This document shows, one piece after another, positions 1 to 5,720 of a stretch of DNA of 6,545 nucleotides. Positions within the stretch are counted from its first letter, which is position 1. Each line of letters opens with the position of its first letter. The notes under the pieces are model-generated. The model was not told the origin of the DNA. It saw only the letters and a program-made list of their open reading frames with translations, and did no database searches. The stretch lies in assembly GCA_946479995.1 (NCBI GenBank), contig CAMLIU010000093.1:1-6545 (forward strand). The letters are read 5' to 3'. The position numbers and the translations under genes are program-made. This DNA comes from an uncultured Gemmatimonadota bacterium. GTDB taxonomy: Bacteria; Gemmatimonadota; Gemmatimonadetes; Gemmatimonadales; Gemmatimonadaceae.

Positions 1-2876
1 CCCTGCTGCAGCCGCTCGAACAGCCGCGTCGCCTCACGGGTCGGCGCGGCATCGAGCTCCGTGCGCATCCGGTCGGCGAAGCGCTGGTACACCCGCAGCG
101 CCTGTGAGCGCTCGCCCAATCCGGCGTGGCAGCGCATCAGTGCGACGAGCGCATCCTCGTGCAGGTCGTCGCGCGCGAGCACGCGGCGATATGCCTCGGC
201 CGCCTTCTCGTGGCGCTCGGCCGCGGCGTAGCGCGTGCCGAGCTCCATGAGGGAATCCACGTAGAGCCGCTGCAGCCGGTCGCGGTGCTCCAGGTGCCAG
301 TCGCCCACCGGCTCGCCGTCCAGGAAGTCGCCGCGGTAGCGCGAGAGGCACGACGCGAGCATCTCGATCGCGCCTTCCTGCTGCCGCTTGAGCGCGAAGC
401 GCGCCGCGGCGAGGTCGCGCTCGAAATCACGCGCGTCGAACTCGGCGAGCATCTCGGCGTTCACCTGGTAGCGGTCGCCGGTGAGCGTGATGCACTCCGC
501 GTCGCCGAGCGCCTTGCGCAGGCGGTGCAGGGTGACGTGGAAGTTGTTGCGCACCTGCGCGGTGCTCGCGTCGGGCCAGAAGGCGAGCCCGACCTGCTCC
601 TTGGTGCGACCGTCGGGGTGCATGAGGAGATAGACGAGCAGCTCCCGCGGCCGCGCCGAGCTCCACGCCGACGACGCCACCAGCTCGTCGCCCACGAACA
701 CCTGGAGCGGGCCGAGGGCGAGGACGCGGATCTTCCGCGTCGCGCTCGCCGGCCGGCGAGCCGCGACCACCGTCCCCGTCACGACGCGATGCTCGGTAGT
801 GTGGCGCGCCGCTTCCGCGAGGGCGATGGACACCAGCTCGGCGGTGGTGCGGGCGCGTCCTTCGGCGTACAGGGTCTCGAAGCGCGGACCCAGCGAGGCG
901 CGAAGCCGCTCGATGGCCTTCGCGCGCTCGGCCGGCACGATGCCCGGGAGGGCGACGGCGATCCGCTCGCGGTGCGCCTCGATGCCGGCGAGCAGGCGCA
1001 CCGCGTCGGCGGCGTTGCGGCGCTGCTCGGCGACGAGGGCCACGGCATCGAGTGCGATCGCGGTGCCCCAGCCGTCGCCGATCGCGACCTCGATCTCGAG
1101 CGCCTCGGCGACCGCCTCGCATGCTTCACGCGTGCATCCGCGCGCCAGCTCCACGTGCGCCACGAGCGCAAGGCTGTGGCCGAGCGTCGTGGGCAGCGTG
1201 TAGTCGCGGCCGAGCTGCACGTTCGCGGCAGCGAGCTCGCGCGCGAGGTCGTGTTCACCCTGCGCGAGGGCGGCCCATGAACGCCAGAAGCGCGCGAAGA
1301 TCCGGGCGATGTCGTTTCGCGGCGCGTCGCGCCTGAGGTCGAGCGCCTGGTCGAGCGTGGTGACGGCGCGCAGCACGTCGCCGCCCAGCAGCTGCGCCGC
1401 GCCCAGCTTGGCGAGGGCGACGCCCGCCGTCAGATCGTCGCTCGACGAACGGAGCAGGGGGAGGGCGTTCTCGAAGTGCTCGCACGACAGCGCGTAGTCG
1501 CCCTGTGCCAGGGCAATGAGCGCGCTGGTGACGAGGGCCCGGCCGCAATGGTGTGCCTCACCCTGATCGCGCTGGACCAGCGCGCGGTCGGTGAGCTGCC
1601 GCGCCTCGCGGAACTGGCCGAGCGCATACCAGAACCAGAAGAGCGCGCCGACGAACCGCAGCCCCGGCTCCGCGCACGGTGCGTACGATACGGCGCGCGC
1701 GCACGCGGCGCGGATGTTGTCGTGCTCGGTGACGAGGTGAGCGAAAATGTCCGGCGCGTTCGAGCCGCCCACCAGCGCCGGCTCGCACTTCTCCACGAAC
1801 TCAAGGAAGTAGCGCGTGTGCCGCTCCATCATCGGGTCCAGCTCGCCGAGCTCGGCCAGGCGCTCGAGCCCGTACTGGCGCACCGTCTCCAGCAGCCGGT
1901 AGCGTACCGCGGCGTCGCCCGCTTCCATGATCACGAGCGACTTGTCCACCAGCGCCGACACGCCGTCCAGGATGTCATCGGCATCGAGCGGCTCGCTGGC
2001 ACAGACGACTTCGGCCGCCTCGAGCGAGAAGCTTCCCGAGAACACGGCGAGGCGTGGCAGCAGGCGCTGCTCGCGCGCGCCGAGAAGCCCGAAGCTCCAC
2101 TCCATCGTCGCGCGCAGGGTGCGGTGGCGCGGCAGCGCGGTACGCGTACCCGTGGTGAGCAGGCGGAAGGCATCGTCGAGCCGCCGGGCGATCTGCTCCG
2201 GCGAGAGCACACGCACACGCGCCGCGGCGAGCTCGATGGCGAGCGGGATGCCATCCAGCCGCCGGCAGATCTCGGTGATGGCGGCAGCGTTCGCCGGCGA
2301 GTGCGCGAACGCGGGCAGCGCCATCTGTGCGCGCTCGACGAACAGCTGCGTCGCATCGTTCGCGGCGAGCGGGGGGACCAGCCAGGCCGTCTCGCCGGCG
2401 ACGGCGAGCGCTTCGCGGCTCGTGGCGAGGATGGCGAGCTGCGGACAGGCACGCAGCAGCGCGGTGGCCACGTCGGCGCAGGCGTCCACCACGTGCTCGC
2501 AGTTGTCGAGCACGAGGAGAAGGCGCGCCGGGCCGATGGCGCTCACCACGACGTCGAGCGGCGCCACCCCCGTACGCTCGGGCGCGCCGAGCACCGCCGC
2601 CACCTGGGGCACGAGGAACTGCGCGTCGTCGAGGAGCGAGAGGTCGACCCATGCCACCCGGTCGAATGACGCGGCCACCCGTTCGGCCGTGGCGCGGGCG
2701 AGCCGCGTCTTGCCGCTTCCGCCCGCGCCGGTGAGCGTGAGCAGCCGCGGCGTGCCCACCAGTCGCACGAGGTCGGCGAGCTCCCGCTCGCGGCCGACGA
2801 GACTCGTGAGGTGCACCGGCAGCTCGGGCGCGGCCGCTGGGGCGGCGGCGATACCCGGCAACTCGGACGGCGGCAT
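1..2876 (-). CDS. STAND-family transcriptional regulator: NB-ARC ATPase - TPR - OmpR-type DNA-binding - BTAD (C-terminus beyond window)
   Basis: The minus-strand frame is open without a stop from ATG 2876 to the left edge, giving 958 residues; the C-terminus is missing. The protein starts with a linker and LTSLVGREREL (about residues 27-37). An NTPase follows with Walker A GAGGSGKT (50-57, Lys56), Walker B LLLVLDNCEH (Asp123), ATSRE (Arg153) and DGIPLA (207-212, the GLPLA-like motif). A winged-helix-like segment with RYRLLETVRQYGLERL lies near 325-340. A long Ala/Leu-rich helical region of TPR character covers about 400-700. An OmpR/SARP-like DNA-binding domain starts at KIRVLALGPLQVF (714) and includes SSARPRELLVYLLMHPDGR and the NNFHVTLHRLRKAL helix. 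BTAD runs from about 812 to the edge. By family knowledge this is a cytoplasmic regulator in which NTP hydrolysis and TPR ligand sensing gate DNA binding. ATG 2876 was chosen because a sigma70-like promoter lies at 2951-2923; ATG 2948 and 2966 would lie in or upstream of it. No good Shine-Dalgarno precedes 2876, so the exact start is uncertain. Target genes are unknown; its own promoter and the divergent lipoprotein are candidates. Confidence 0.93.
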   Translation of the reverse strand, partial: MPPSELPGIAAAPAAAPELPVHLTSLVGRERELADLVRLVGTPRLLTLTGAGGSGKTRLARATAERVAASFDRVAWVDLSLLDDAQFLVPQVAAVLGAPERTGVAPLDVVVSAIGPARLLLVLDNCEHVVDACADVATALLRACPQLAILATSREALAVAGETAWLVPPLAANDATQLFVERAQMALPAFAHSPANAAAITEICRRLDGIPLAIELAAARVRVLSPEQIARRLDDAFRLLTTGTRTALPRHRTLRATMEWSFGLLGAREQRLLPRLAVFSGSFSLEAAEVVCASEPLDADDILDGVSALVDKSLVIMEAGDAAVRYRLLETVRQYGLERLAELGELDPMMERHTRYFLEFVEKCEPALVGGSNAPDIFAHLVTEHDNIRAACARAVSYAPCAEPGLRFVGALFWFWYALGQFREARQLTDRALVQRDQGEAHHCGRALVTSALIALAQGDYALSCEHFENALPLLRSSSDDLTAGVALAKLGAAQLLGGDVLRAVTTLDQALDLRRDAPRNDIARIFARFWRSWAALAQGEHDLARELAAANVQLGRDYTLPTTLGHSLALVAHVELARGCTREACEAVAEALEIEVAIGDGWGTAIALDAVALVAEQRRNAADAVRLLAGIEAHRERIAVALPGIVPAERAKAIERLRASLGPRFETLYAEGRARTTAELVSIALAEAARHTTEHRVVTGTVVAARRPASATRKIRVLALGPLQVFVGDELVASSAWSSARPRELLVYLLMHPDGRTKEQVGLAFWPDASTAQVRNNFHVTLHRLRKALGDAECITLTGDRYQVNAEMLAEFDARDFERDLAAARFALKRQQEGAIEMLASCLSRYRGDFLDGEPVGDWHLEHRDRLQRLYVDSLMELGTRYAAAERHEKAAEAYRRVLARDDLHEDALVALMRCHAGLGERSQALRVYQRFADRMRTELDAAPTREATRLFERLQQ

Positions 2877-2894
2877 CCTGAGGATGGTGCGGTG

Positions 2895-2909
2895 GGTCAG
2901 CGGCTGACG
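2895..2909. promoter_or_regulatory. Near-palindromic element downstream of the regulator promoter (copy 1)
   Basis: The plus strand reads GGTCAGCGGCTGACG, containing the perfect dyad GTCAG-CGG-CTGAC (2896-2908). It starts about 14 bp downstream of the -10 box of the regulator promoter, so it would overlap the first transcribed bases. A nearly identical copy with one inserted base is at 3295-3310, over the start codon of the hydrolase-like frame. The position suits an operator or a leader hairpin. The function is inferred only from position and repetition. Confidence 0.4.
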
Positions 2910-2922
2910 TTGGGCGGGACAG

Positions 2923-2951
2923 ACTATACGGCCTCCCGCGCGTTCCATCAA
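2923..2951 (-). promoter_or_regulatory. Sigma70-type promoter of the STAND/BTAD regulator
   Basis: On the minus strand TTGATG (2951-2946) is followed by a 17-bp spacer and TATAGT (2928-2923). This matches the -35 consensus at 4 of 6 and the -10 at 5 of 6, with ideal spacing, in an otherwise very GC-rich context. Transcription would begin near 2916, leaving a leader of about 40 nt before ATG 2876. The -35 box begins 8 bp beyond the stop codon of the upstream hydrolase-like frame, so the regulator can be expressed independently of it. Confidence 0.62.
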
Positions 2952-2958
2952 CCTACGG

Positions 2959-3300
2959 TCACTCATGCTGCCCGGTGTCGAGGAGAGCCAGGTCGAGGGC
3001 GGCGATGCCGAGCTGTTCCGGAACCACGACCGCGGCGCGCTCGATCCCCAGGGCATCCAGGAAATCGCGAAGCCAGGCGGCGGTGTCGGTCACCCCCTCC
3101 GGGACCTCAGGAGTGATGACGCGGCAGTGTGCGCTCAACAGCTCGGCGAGCGGGGGAGAGGCGCCCTCCGCACAGCCAGGGGCGCAGAGCACGACGACCG
3201 CGCGGCCCGAGCCCCGCCGGCGATAGCGAGTCGTCAGGTCGCCCACGCGTACCTCGGCCAGGGCCCCGGTGACCGGGGCGGGAGAAGACGGACTGGTCAT
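2959..3300 (-). CDS. Short alpha/beta-hydrolase-like ORF, C-terminally truncated and without nucleophile serine
   Basis: The frame encodes 113 residues from ATG 3300 to TGA 2961-2959. It looks like the N-terminal half of an alpha/beta-hydrolase: the beta strand RAVVVLCAPG (33-42, where the HG oxyanion region sits), LAELLSAHCRVITPEVPEG (51-69), and TAAWLRDFLDALGIERAAVVV (73-93) leading to the nucleophile elbow. The expected G-x-S-x-G is replaced by PEQLG (94-98), so the serine position is Gln. The frame stops at 113 residues, whereas family members usually have 250-300, so the acid and histidine of the triad are absent. It cannot be a working hydrolase as it stands; it may be a decayed gene, a small binding protein, or a spurious frame. 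A GTG at 3321 is an alternative start but overlaps an inverted repeat. A GAGGGG (3319-3314) lies 13 nt before ATG 3300, a long spacing. It sits upstream of the regulator gene on the same strand. Confidence 0.58.
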   Translation of the reverse strand: MTSPSSPAPVTGALAEVRVGDLTTRYRRRGSGRAVVVLCAPGCAEGASPPLAELLSAHCRVITPEVPEGVTDTAAWLRDFLDALGIERAAVVVPEQLGIAALDLALLDTGQHE

Positions 3301-3310
3301 GCGGCTGACG
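3295..3310. promoter_or_regulatory. Near-palindromic element over the hydrolase-like start (copy 2)
   Basis: The plus strand reads GGTCATGCGGCTGACG. It equals copy 1 (2895-2909) except for one inserted T in the centre, so 15 of 16 positions align. It includes the ATG (3300-3298) of the minus-strand hydrolase-like frame. Two copies near the 5' ends of two adjacent minus-strand genes suggest a shared operator, but chance similarity in GC-rich DNA is possible. Confidence 0.35.
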
Positions 3311-3318
3311 ATGCCCCT

Positions 3319-3380
3319 CACCGCTTACCGGGTGCTTACTGGCGAGCGGGCCGCGCAGCAGGCGGCAGCGGTAAGCGGTG
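3319..3380. repeat. Perfect 12-bp inverted repeat with 38-bp centre
   Basis: The left arm CACCGCTTACCG (3319-3330) and right arm CGGTAAGCGGTG (3369-3380) are exact reverse complements. The match does not extend on either side. The arms could be a two-site operator or, in a minus-strand transcript, a stem with a GC-rich loop just upstream of the hydrolase-like start. The arms contain the GCTTACCG motif that recurs in the same region. Confidence 0.75.
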
Positions 3381-3407
3381 GCGTCGACCGCGTTAGGCAA
3401 CCGGTAA
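3323..3407. promoter_or_regulatory. Candidate operator: phased TTAC[C/T]GG half-sites
   Basis: Four copies of a short motif are visible. On the plus strand GCTTACCGG starts at 3323 and GCTTACTGG at 3334, exactly 11 bp apart. On the minus strand TTACCGG starts at 3407 and TTACCG at 3374, 33 bp apart, which is three times 11. SARP/OmpR-type DNA-binding domains are known to use direct heptamer repeats at about 11-bp spacing, and a SARP-type domain is encoded by the adjacent regulator gene. Binding by that regulator is inferred, not shown. Confidence 0.45.
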
Positions 3408-3443
3408 TCGGGGCCGATCATGATTCCCGCGTCGCCGGCCGCC

Positions 3444-3462
3444 ACACGACGCGTGGTCGTGT
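3444..3462. repeat. Small inverted repeat ACACGAC-N5-GTCGTGT
   Basis: Arms of 7 bp (3444-3450 and 3456-3462) flank GCGTG. The element is 86 bp upstream of the lipoprotein start codon, so it may be an operator or a leader stem-loop. No family assignment is possible. Confidence 0.35.
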
Positions 3463-3534
3463 CGAACCGGCGAGCGGCGAGAAGACCCAGGTCATCGCCG
3501 CCACCTGACCGCCGCCACTGCGGCCCTGAAGACC

Positions 3535-3540
3535 GGAGAC
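3535..3540 (+). promoter_or_regulatory. Ribosome binding site of the lipoprotein gene
   Basis: GGAGAC, with the GGAG core ending 9 nt before ATG 3548, is a good Shine-Dalgarno sequence. It fixes the start so that a complete lipoprotein signal peptide is made. Confidence 0.75.
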
Positions 3541-3547
3541 GAATACC

Positions 3548-4474
3548 ATGTCACGCTCGAGCATCCTCCTCACCGTGGGTTCGGCGATCGCACTCGCCCT
3601 CGCAGCATGCACCCAGCCCGCCGACACCCCCACCGCCACCGACGCCGCGATGTCCGGGACGATCAATGCCGCCAGCGCGTCGCAGGCCGCCGATCCTGGC
3701 GTGCACCGGCAGTACGGCACGCCGCAGAAGATCGGCAACGGCATGGTTCGCACGTACGTGGTGCTCGATCAGAAGCAGGGGGGCGCGCCCCTCGAGGTCG
3801 GCGTCGCGCTCAGCGAGGCCGCCATGGACGGCCTTCCCGCGCCGGTGCCGGGCACGATGAACATGCACATGTTCCTGCTCGACATGCCGGCGCAGAATCC
3901 CACACCGTACAAGTTCGTGCAGTTCGACTGGAACCCCATGGGCCACGAGCCGGCCGGCGTGTACGACCTGCCGCACTTCGACTTCCACTTCTATACCGTG
4001 TCGAAGGACGTGCGTGCGTCCATCCTGCCGAACGATCCGCAGTACGCACAGAAGGCGGCGAACTTCCCGGCGCCAGCGTTCCGCCCGCCGTTCTACATCG
4101 ACGCGGCCACGCCGGCCGGCATCACCCCCGCCCAGGCAACCGTGCCGCAGATGGGGCTGCACTGGCTCGACGTCCGCTCCCCGGAGCTGCAGGGGATGGC
4201 GGGAAACCCGGCCGGGTTCAAGCCATTCACGAAGACGTTCATCTACGGCTCGTGGGACGGCCAGTACATCTTCGACGAGCCGATGATCACGCGCGCCTAC
4301 CTCGTGGAGAAGCGCTCGGCCACCGAGGCAGCGGTGCGCGACGAGATCGTCCCCGTGCCCACGGCGCAGCGCTACAGCCCGGCCGGCTACTATCCCTCGG
4401 CGTATCGCATCGCGTGGGACGCGCAGGCGAAGGAGTATCGCGTGGCGCTGGTGCAGCTGAGCTGGCGCGACTGA
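3548..4474 (+). CDS. DUF5602 / TTHB210-like lipoprotein
   Basis: A 308-residue secreted lipoprotein. The N-terminus has charge (Arg3), a hydrophobic stretch (6-20) and lipobox LAAC with Cys21, so it should be lipidated and anchored in an envelope membrane. Residues 22-50 are a Thr/Ala-rich linker. The globular part carries histidine-bearing motifs: MNMHMF (His107), MGHEPAGVYDLPHFDFHFY (131-149; His133, Glu134, His143, His147) and GLHWLDV (His205). This clustering resembles a metal-binding site and matches my memory of the DUF5602 domain (TTHB210 of Thermus thermophilus is the named relative). The biochemical function of that family is not established, so none is assigned. A region rich in aromatics (FIYGSWDGQYIFDEPMITR, 231-249) looks like beta structure. 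The gene is divergent from the hydrolase-like ORF and regulator, and monocistronic, being closed by the hairpin at 4489-4530. Its proximity to a candidate SARP operator suggests control by the neighbouring regulator. The gene call is firm; the family name is from recall. Confidence 0.9.
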   Translation: MSRSSILLTVGSAIALALAACTQPADTPTATDAAMSGTINAASASQAADPGVHRQYGTPQKIGNGMVRTYVVLDQKQGGAPLEVGVALSEAAMDGLPAPVPGTMNMHMFLLDMPAQNPTPYKFVQFDWNPMGHEPAGVYDLPHFDFHFYTVSKDVRASILPNDPQYAQKAANFPAPAFRPPFYIDAATPAGITPAQATVPQMGLHWLDVRSPELQGMAGNPAGFKPFTKTFIYGSWDGQYIFDEPMITRAYLVEKRSATEAAVRDEIVPVPTAQRYSPAGYYPSAYRIAWDAQAKEYRVALVQLSWRD

Positions 4475-4488
4475 GGTCGTTCGAGACG

Positions 4489-4530
4489 CGCACAGGGGTG
4501 ACACTCCGGGCGGAGTGTCACCCCTGTGCG
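4489..4530 (+). terminator. Long perfect hairpin after the lipoprotein gene
   Basis: Arms of 20 bp (4489-4508 and 4511-4530) are exact reverse complements separated by GG. In RNA the innermost pairs would open to give a small loop. The hairpin starts 14 bp after the TGA of the lipoprotein gene, the expected place for an intrinsic terminator. It is not followed by a T tract (TTCACTAC follows), so it is either a U-less terminator or an mRNA 3'-end stabiliser. It also separates the lipoprotein gene from the OsmC gene. Confidence 0.68.
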
Positions 4531-4612
4531 TTCACTACAGTGGCGTGGTGCGCGACTGCGGCATAACCTCAGCCCATGCCGGATCGACACGACCGGCTTC
4601 GCTCCCGACGAG

Positions 4613-5080
4613 ATGACCGACTACCACGCCTCCATCACCTGGCAGCGCGACGGCGCGAAGTTCACCGACAACCGCTACCGCCGCCTGCACACATGGACGT
4701 TCGACGCGGGGCTCGAGGTGCCCGCCTCGGCATCGCCGCACTCGGTGCCGCTGCCGTACTCGGAGGCACGCGCCGTGGATCCCGAGGAGGCGCTGGTCGC
4801 CGCGGTGTCGAGCTGTCACATGCTCTGGTTCCTCTCCATCGCCGCGAAGCGTGGGTTCGTCGTCGAGCGCTACGCGGACAACCCGGTCGGCACACTCGGC
4901 ACGAACGCGAGGGGAAAGGAGGCGATCACTGTGATCACGCTGCGGCCGGCGATCACGTTCGGTGGCGAGAAGCACCCGTCGCCGGGCGACATCGACGCGA
5001 TCCATCACGAGGCGCACGAGGTGTGCTGCCTCGCCAACTCGGTCACGGCCGAGGTTCGCTGCGAGCCATCTCCTCCTTGA
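4613..5080 (+). CDS. OsmC/Ohr-family protein (thiol-dependent peroxidase-like)
   Basis: A 155-residue protein of normal OsmC length. It begins MTDYHASITWQRDG, a typical first strand. DPEEALVAAVSSCHMLWFL (56-74) carries the first catalytic cysteine (Cys68) on the central helix. HEVCCLANSV (135-144) carries the second (Cys138 or Cys139), followed by the final beta strand. In this family the two cysteines reduce organic hydroperoxides or related electrophiles in the cytoplasm, commonly with lipoylated-protein or other dithiol reductants. The SSCHMLWFL form is that of the general OsmC/YhfA-like branch rather than classical Ohr, so the substrate is uncertain. The adjacent Cys138-Cys139 pair replaces the usual single Cys followed by Pro. 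ATG 4613 was chosen because the upstream in-frame GTG (4526) lies inside the hairpin. No strong Shine-Dalgarno is visible. CATAAC (4562-4567) is a weak possible -10 box. The 3' end overlaps the convergent TPR gene by 38 bp. Confidence 0.93.
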   Translation: MTDYHASITWQRDGAKFTDNRYRRLHTWTFDAGLEVPASASPHSVPLPYSEARAVDPEEALVAAVSSCHMLWFLSIAAKRGFVVERYADNPVGTLGTNARGKEAITVITLRPAITFGGEKHPSPGDIDAIHHEAHEVCCLANSVTAEVRCEPSPP

Positions 5081-5720
5081 GGTCGGCCAGCGTGCGCCTC
5101 GCGCGCACCGCGGCATCGGTGCCGGGATGCCGATCGATCAGCCGCCGCAGCTCCACCATCGCGCGTCCCGGCTCGCCGAGCGGCCCGGCGAGCAGCTCGA
5201 TGAGGCGATTCGTGGCGGCGATGTCGTCGCTCGCCGAGACGCCAGGAATGCGCTGGACCTCGCGTGCCAGCGCCGCGGCCCGCGCGGGATTCCCGGTGCG
5301 TGAGGCGTAGAGCGCGGCAGCGCGAAGCCGCGGCGCCGCAGCAAGCGGCCGCTCGGCGATGATCGCTTCGTAGGAGGCGAGCGCGTCGTCCACGAAACCG
5401 CGCATGACGAGCGACTCCTGATACGAGAACTGATCCTCGTACGGCGTGCTCGACCCGCTCATCATCACGCGATGGAAGCCGGCACCAGCGCCAGCGCTCA
5501 GCGTGAGACCGAGCCCCGCCGACAACGCGCCAGCGATTGCCGCCACGAGCAACACGCCGAGGGACAGGCGGTGCGCGATCAGCAGCCAGGCGCTGATGAT
5601 GGTGCCGAACACCAGCAGACCGTACGCGAGGGCGCGAACGTCGTCTGCCGCAGCCGCCCCCTTCCGGTCGAACAGCGTCTGCTTGTACGGCTTCGGCTCT
5701 CCCGGCGAAGGCATCGTCAT
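5043..5720 (-). CDS. Two-helix membrane protein with TPR-like repeats
   Basis: A 225-residue protein. It has a short polar N-terminus (1-29), two predicted membrane helices (about 31-50, LAYGLLVFGT..., and 53-76, SLGVLLVAAIAGALSAG...), a Gly/Ala-rich turn, then a soluble helical part (about 98-220). That part has TPR character: SYQESLVMRGFVDDALASYE (99-118), an alanine-rich helix pair (128-155), and GRAMVELRRLIDRHPGTDAA (185-204). TPR-like regions usually bind other proteins; the partner is unknown. ATG 5720 overlaps the TGA of the upstream gene as ATGA, with GGAG (5729-5726) five bases before it, so start and coupling are well supported. Another ATG two codons on (5714) is less likely. The last 38 bp lie antisense to the end of the OsmC gene. 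No known family name can be given beyond a tetratricopeptide-repeat membrane protein. Confidence 0.85.
   Translation of the reverse strand: MTMPSPGEPKPYKQTLFDRKGAAAADDVRALAYGLLVFGTIISAWLLIAHRLSLGVLLVAAIAGALSAGLGLTLSAGAGAGFHRVMMSGSSTPYEDQFSYQESLVMRGFVDDALASYEAIIAERPLAAAPRLRAAALYASRTGNPARAAALAREVQRIPGVSASDDIAATNRLIELLAGPLGEPGRAMVELRRLIDRHPGTDAAVRARRTLADLKEEMARSEPRP

Larger units (their letters stand above)
3301..3547. other. Divergent intergenic region between the hydrolase-like ORF and the lipoprotein gene
   Basis: This 247-bp stretch separates the minus-strand hydrolase-like/regulator genes from the plus-strand lipoprotein gene. Visible in it are the TTAC[C/T]GG half-site cluster (3319-3407), small dyads such as ATCGG-GG-CCGAT (3407-3418), a 7-bp stem (3444-3462), a GGTCA-N11-TGACC dyad (3490-3510), and a ribosome binding site (3535-3540). 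I found no reading frame with protein-family character and no convincing sigma70 promoter in either direction. The best plus-strand guess, TTAGGC (3393-3398) with GATCAT (3416-3421) at 17 bp, is poor. Confidence 0.7.

Noticed and set aside
427..1122. Minus-strand frame of 231 codons inside the regulator
   Set aside because: It is out of frame with the BTAD and TPR coding; the translation is Arg/Gly/Ala-rich and shows no domain.
126..1280. Plus-strand frame of 384 codons
   Set aside because: It is antisense to the clearly recognisable BTAD/TPR part of the regulator, has no family character (Arg/His/Glu-rich shadow composition) and arises from high GC content.
1476..2669. Plus-strand frame of 397 codons
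   Set aside because: It is antisense to the NB-ARC/TPR part of the regulator, whose motifs (Walker B, ATSRE, DGIPLA) read on the minus strand; the plus translation is low-complexity Arg/Glu/His.
3396..3433. ECF-sigma-like promoter (GGCAACC ... CGTC) upstream of the lipoprotein gene
   Set aside because: The gap of about 27 bp is much longer than the 16-17 bp used by ECF sigma factors, so the match is not credible.
3551..4504. Minus-strand frame of 317 codons opposite the lipoprotein gene
   Set aside because: The plus strand carries the RBS, signal peptide and conserved motifs; the minus translation is His/Val/Arg-rich shadow sequence.
4526..4612. Longer OsmC start at GTG 4526
   Set aside because: The codon lies within the right arm of the hairpin, and the added 29 residues do not resemble the OsmC N-terminus; MTDYHASITW is typical.
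4576..5310. Plus-strand frame of 244 codons overlapping the OsmC gene
   Set aside because: It is a different frame from the well-supported OsmC protein, with Arg-rich composition and no recognisable domain.
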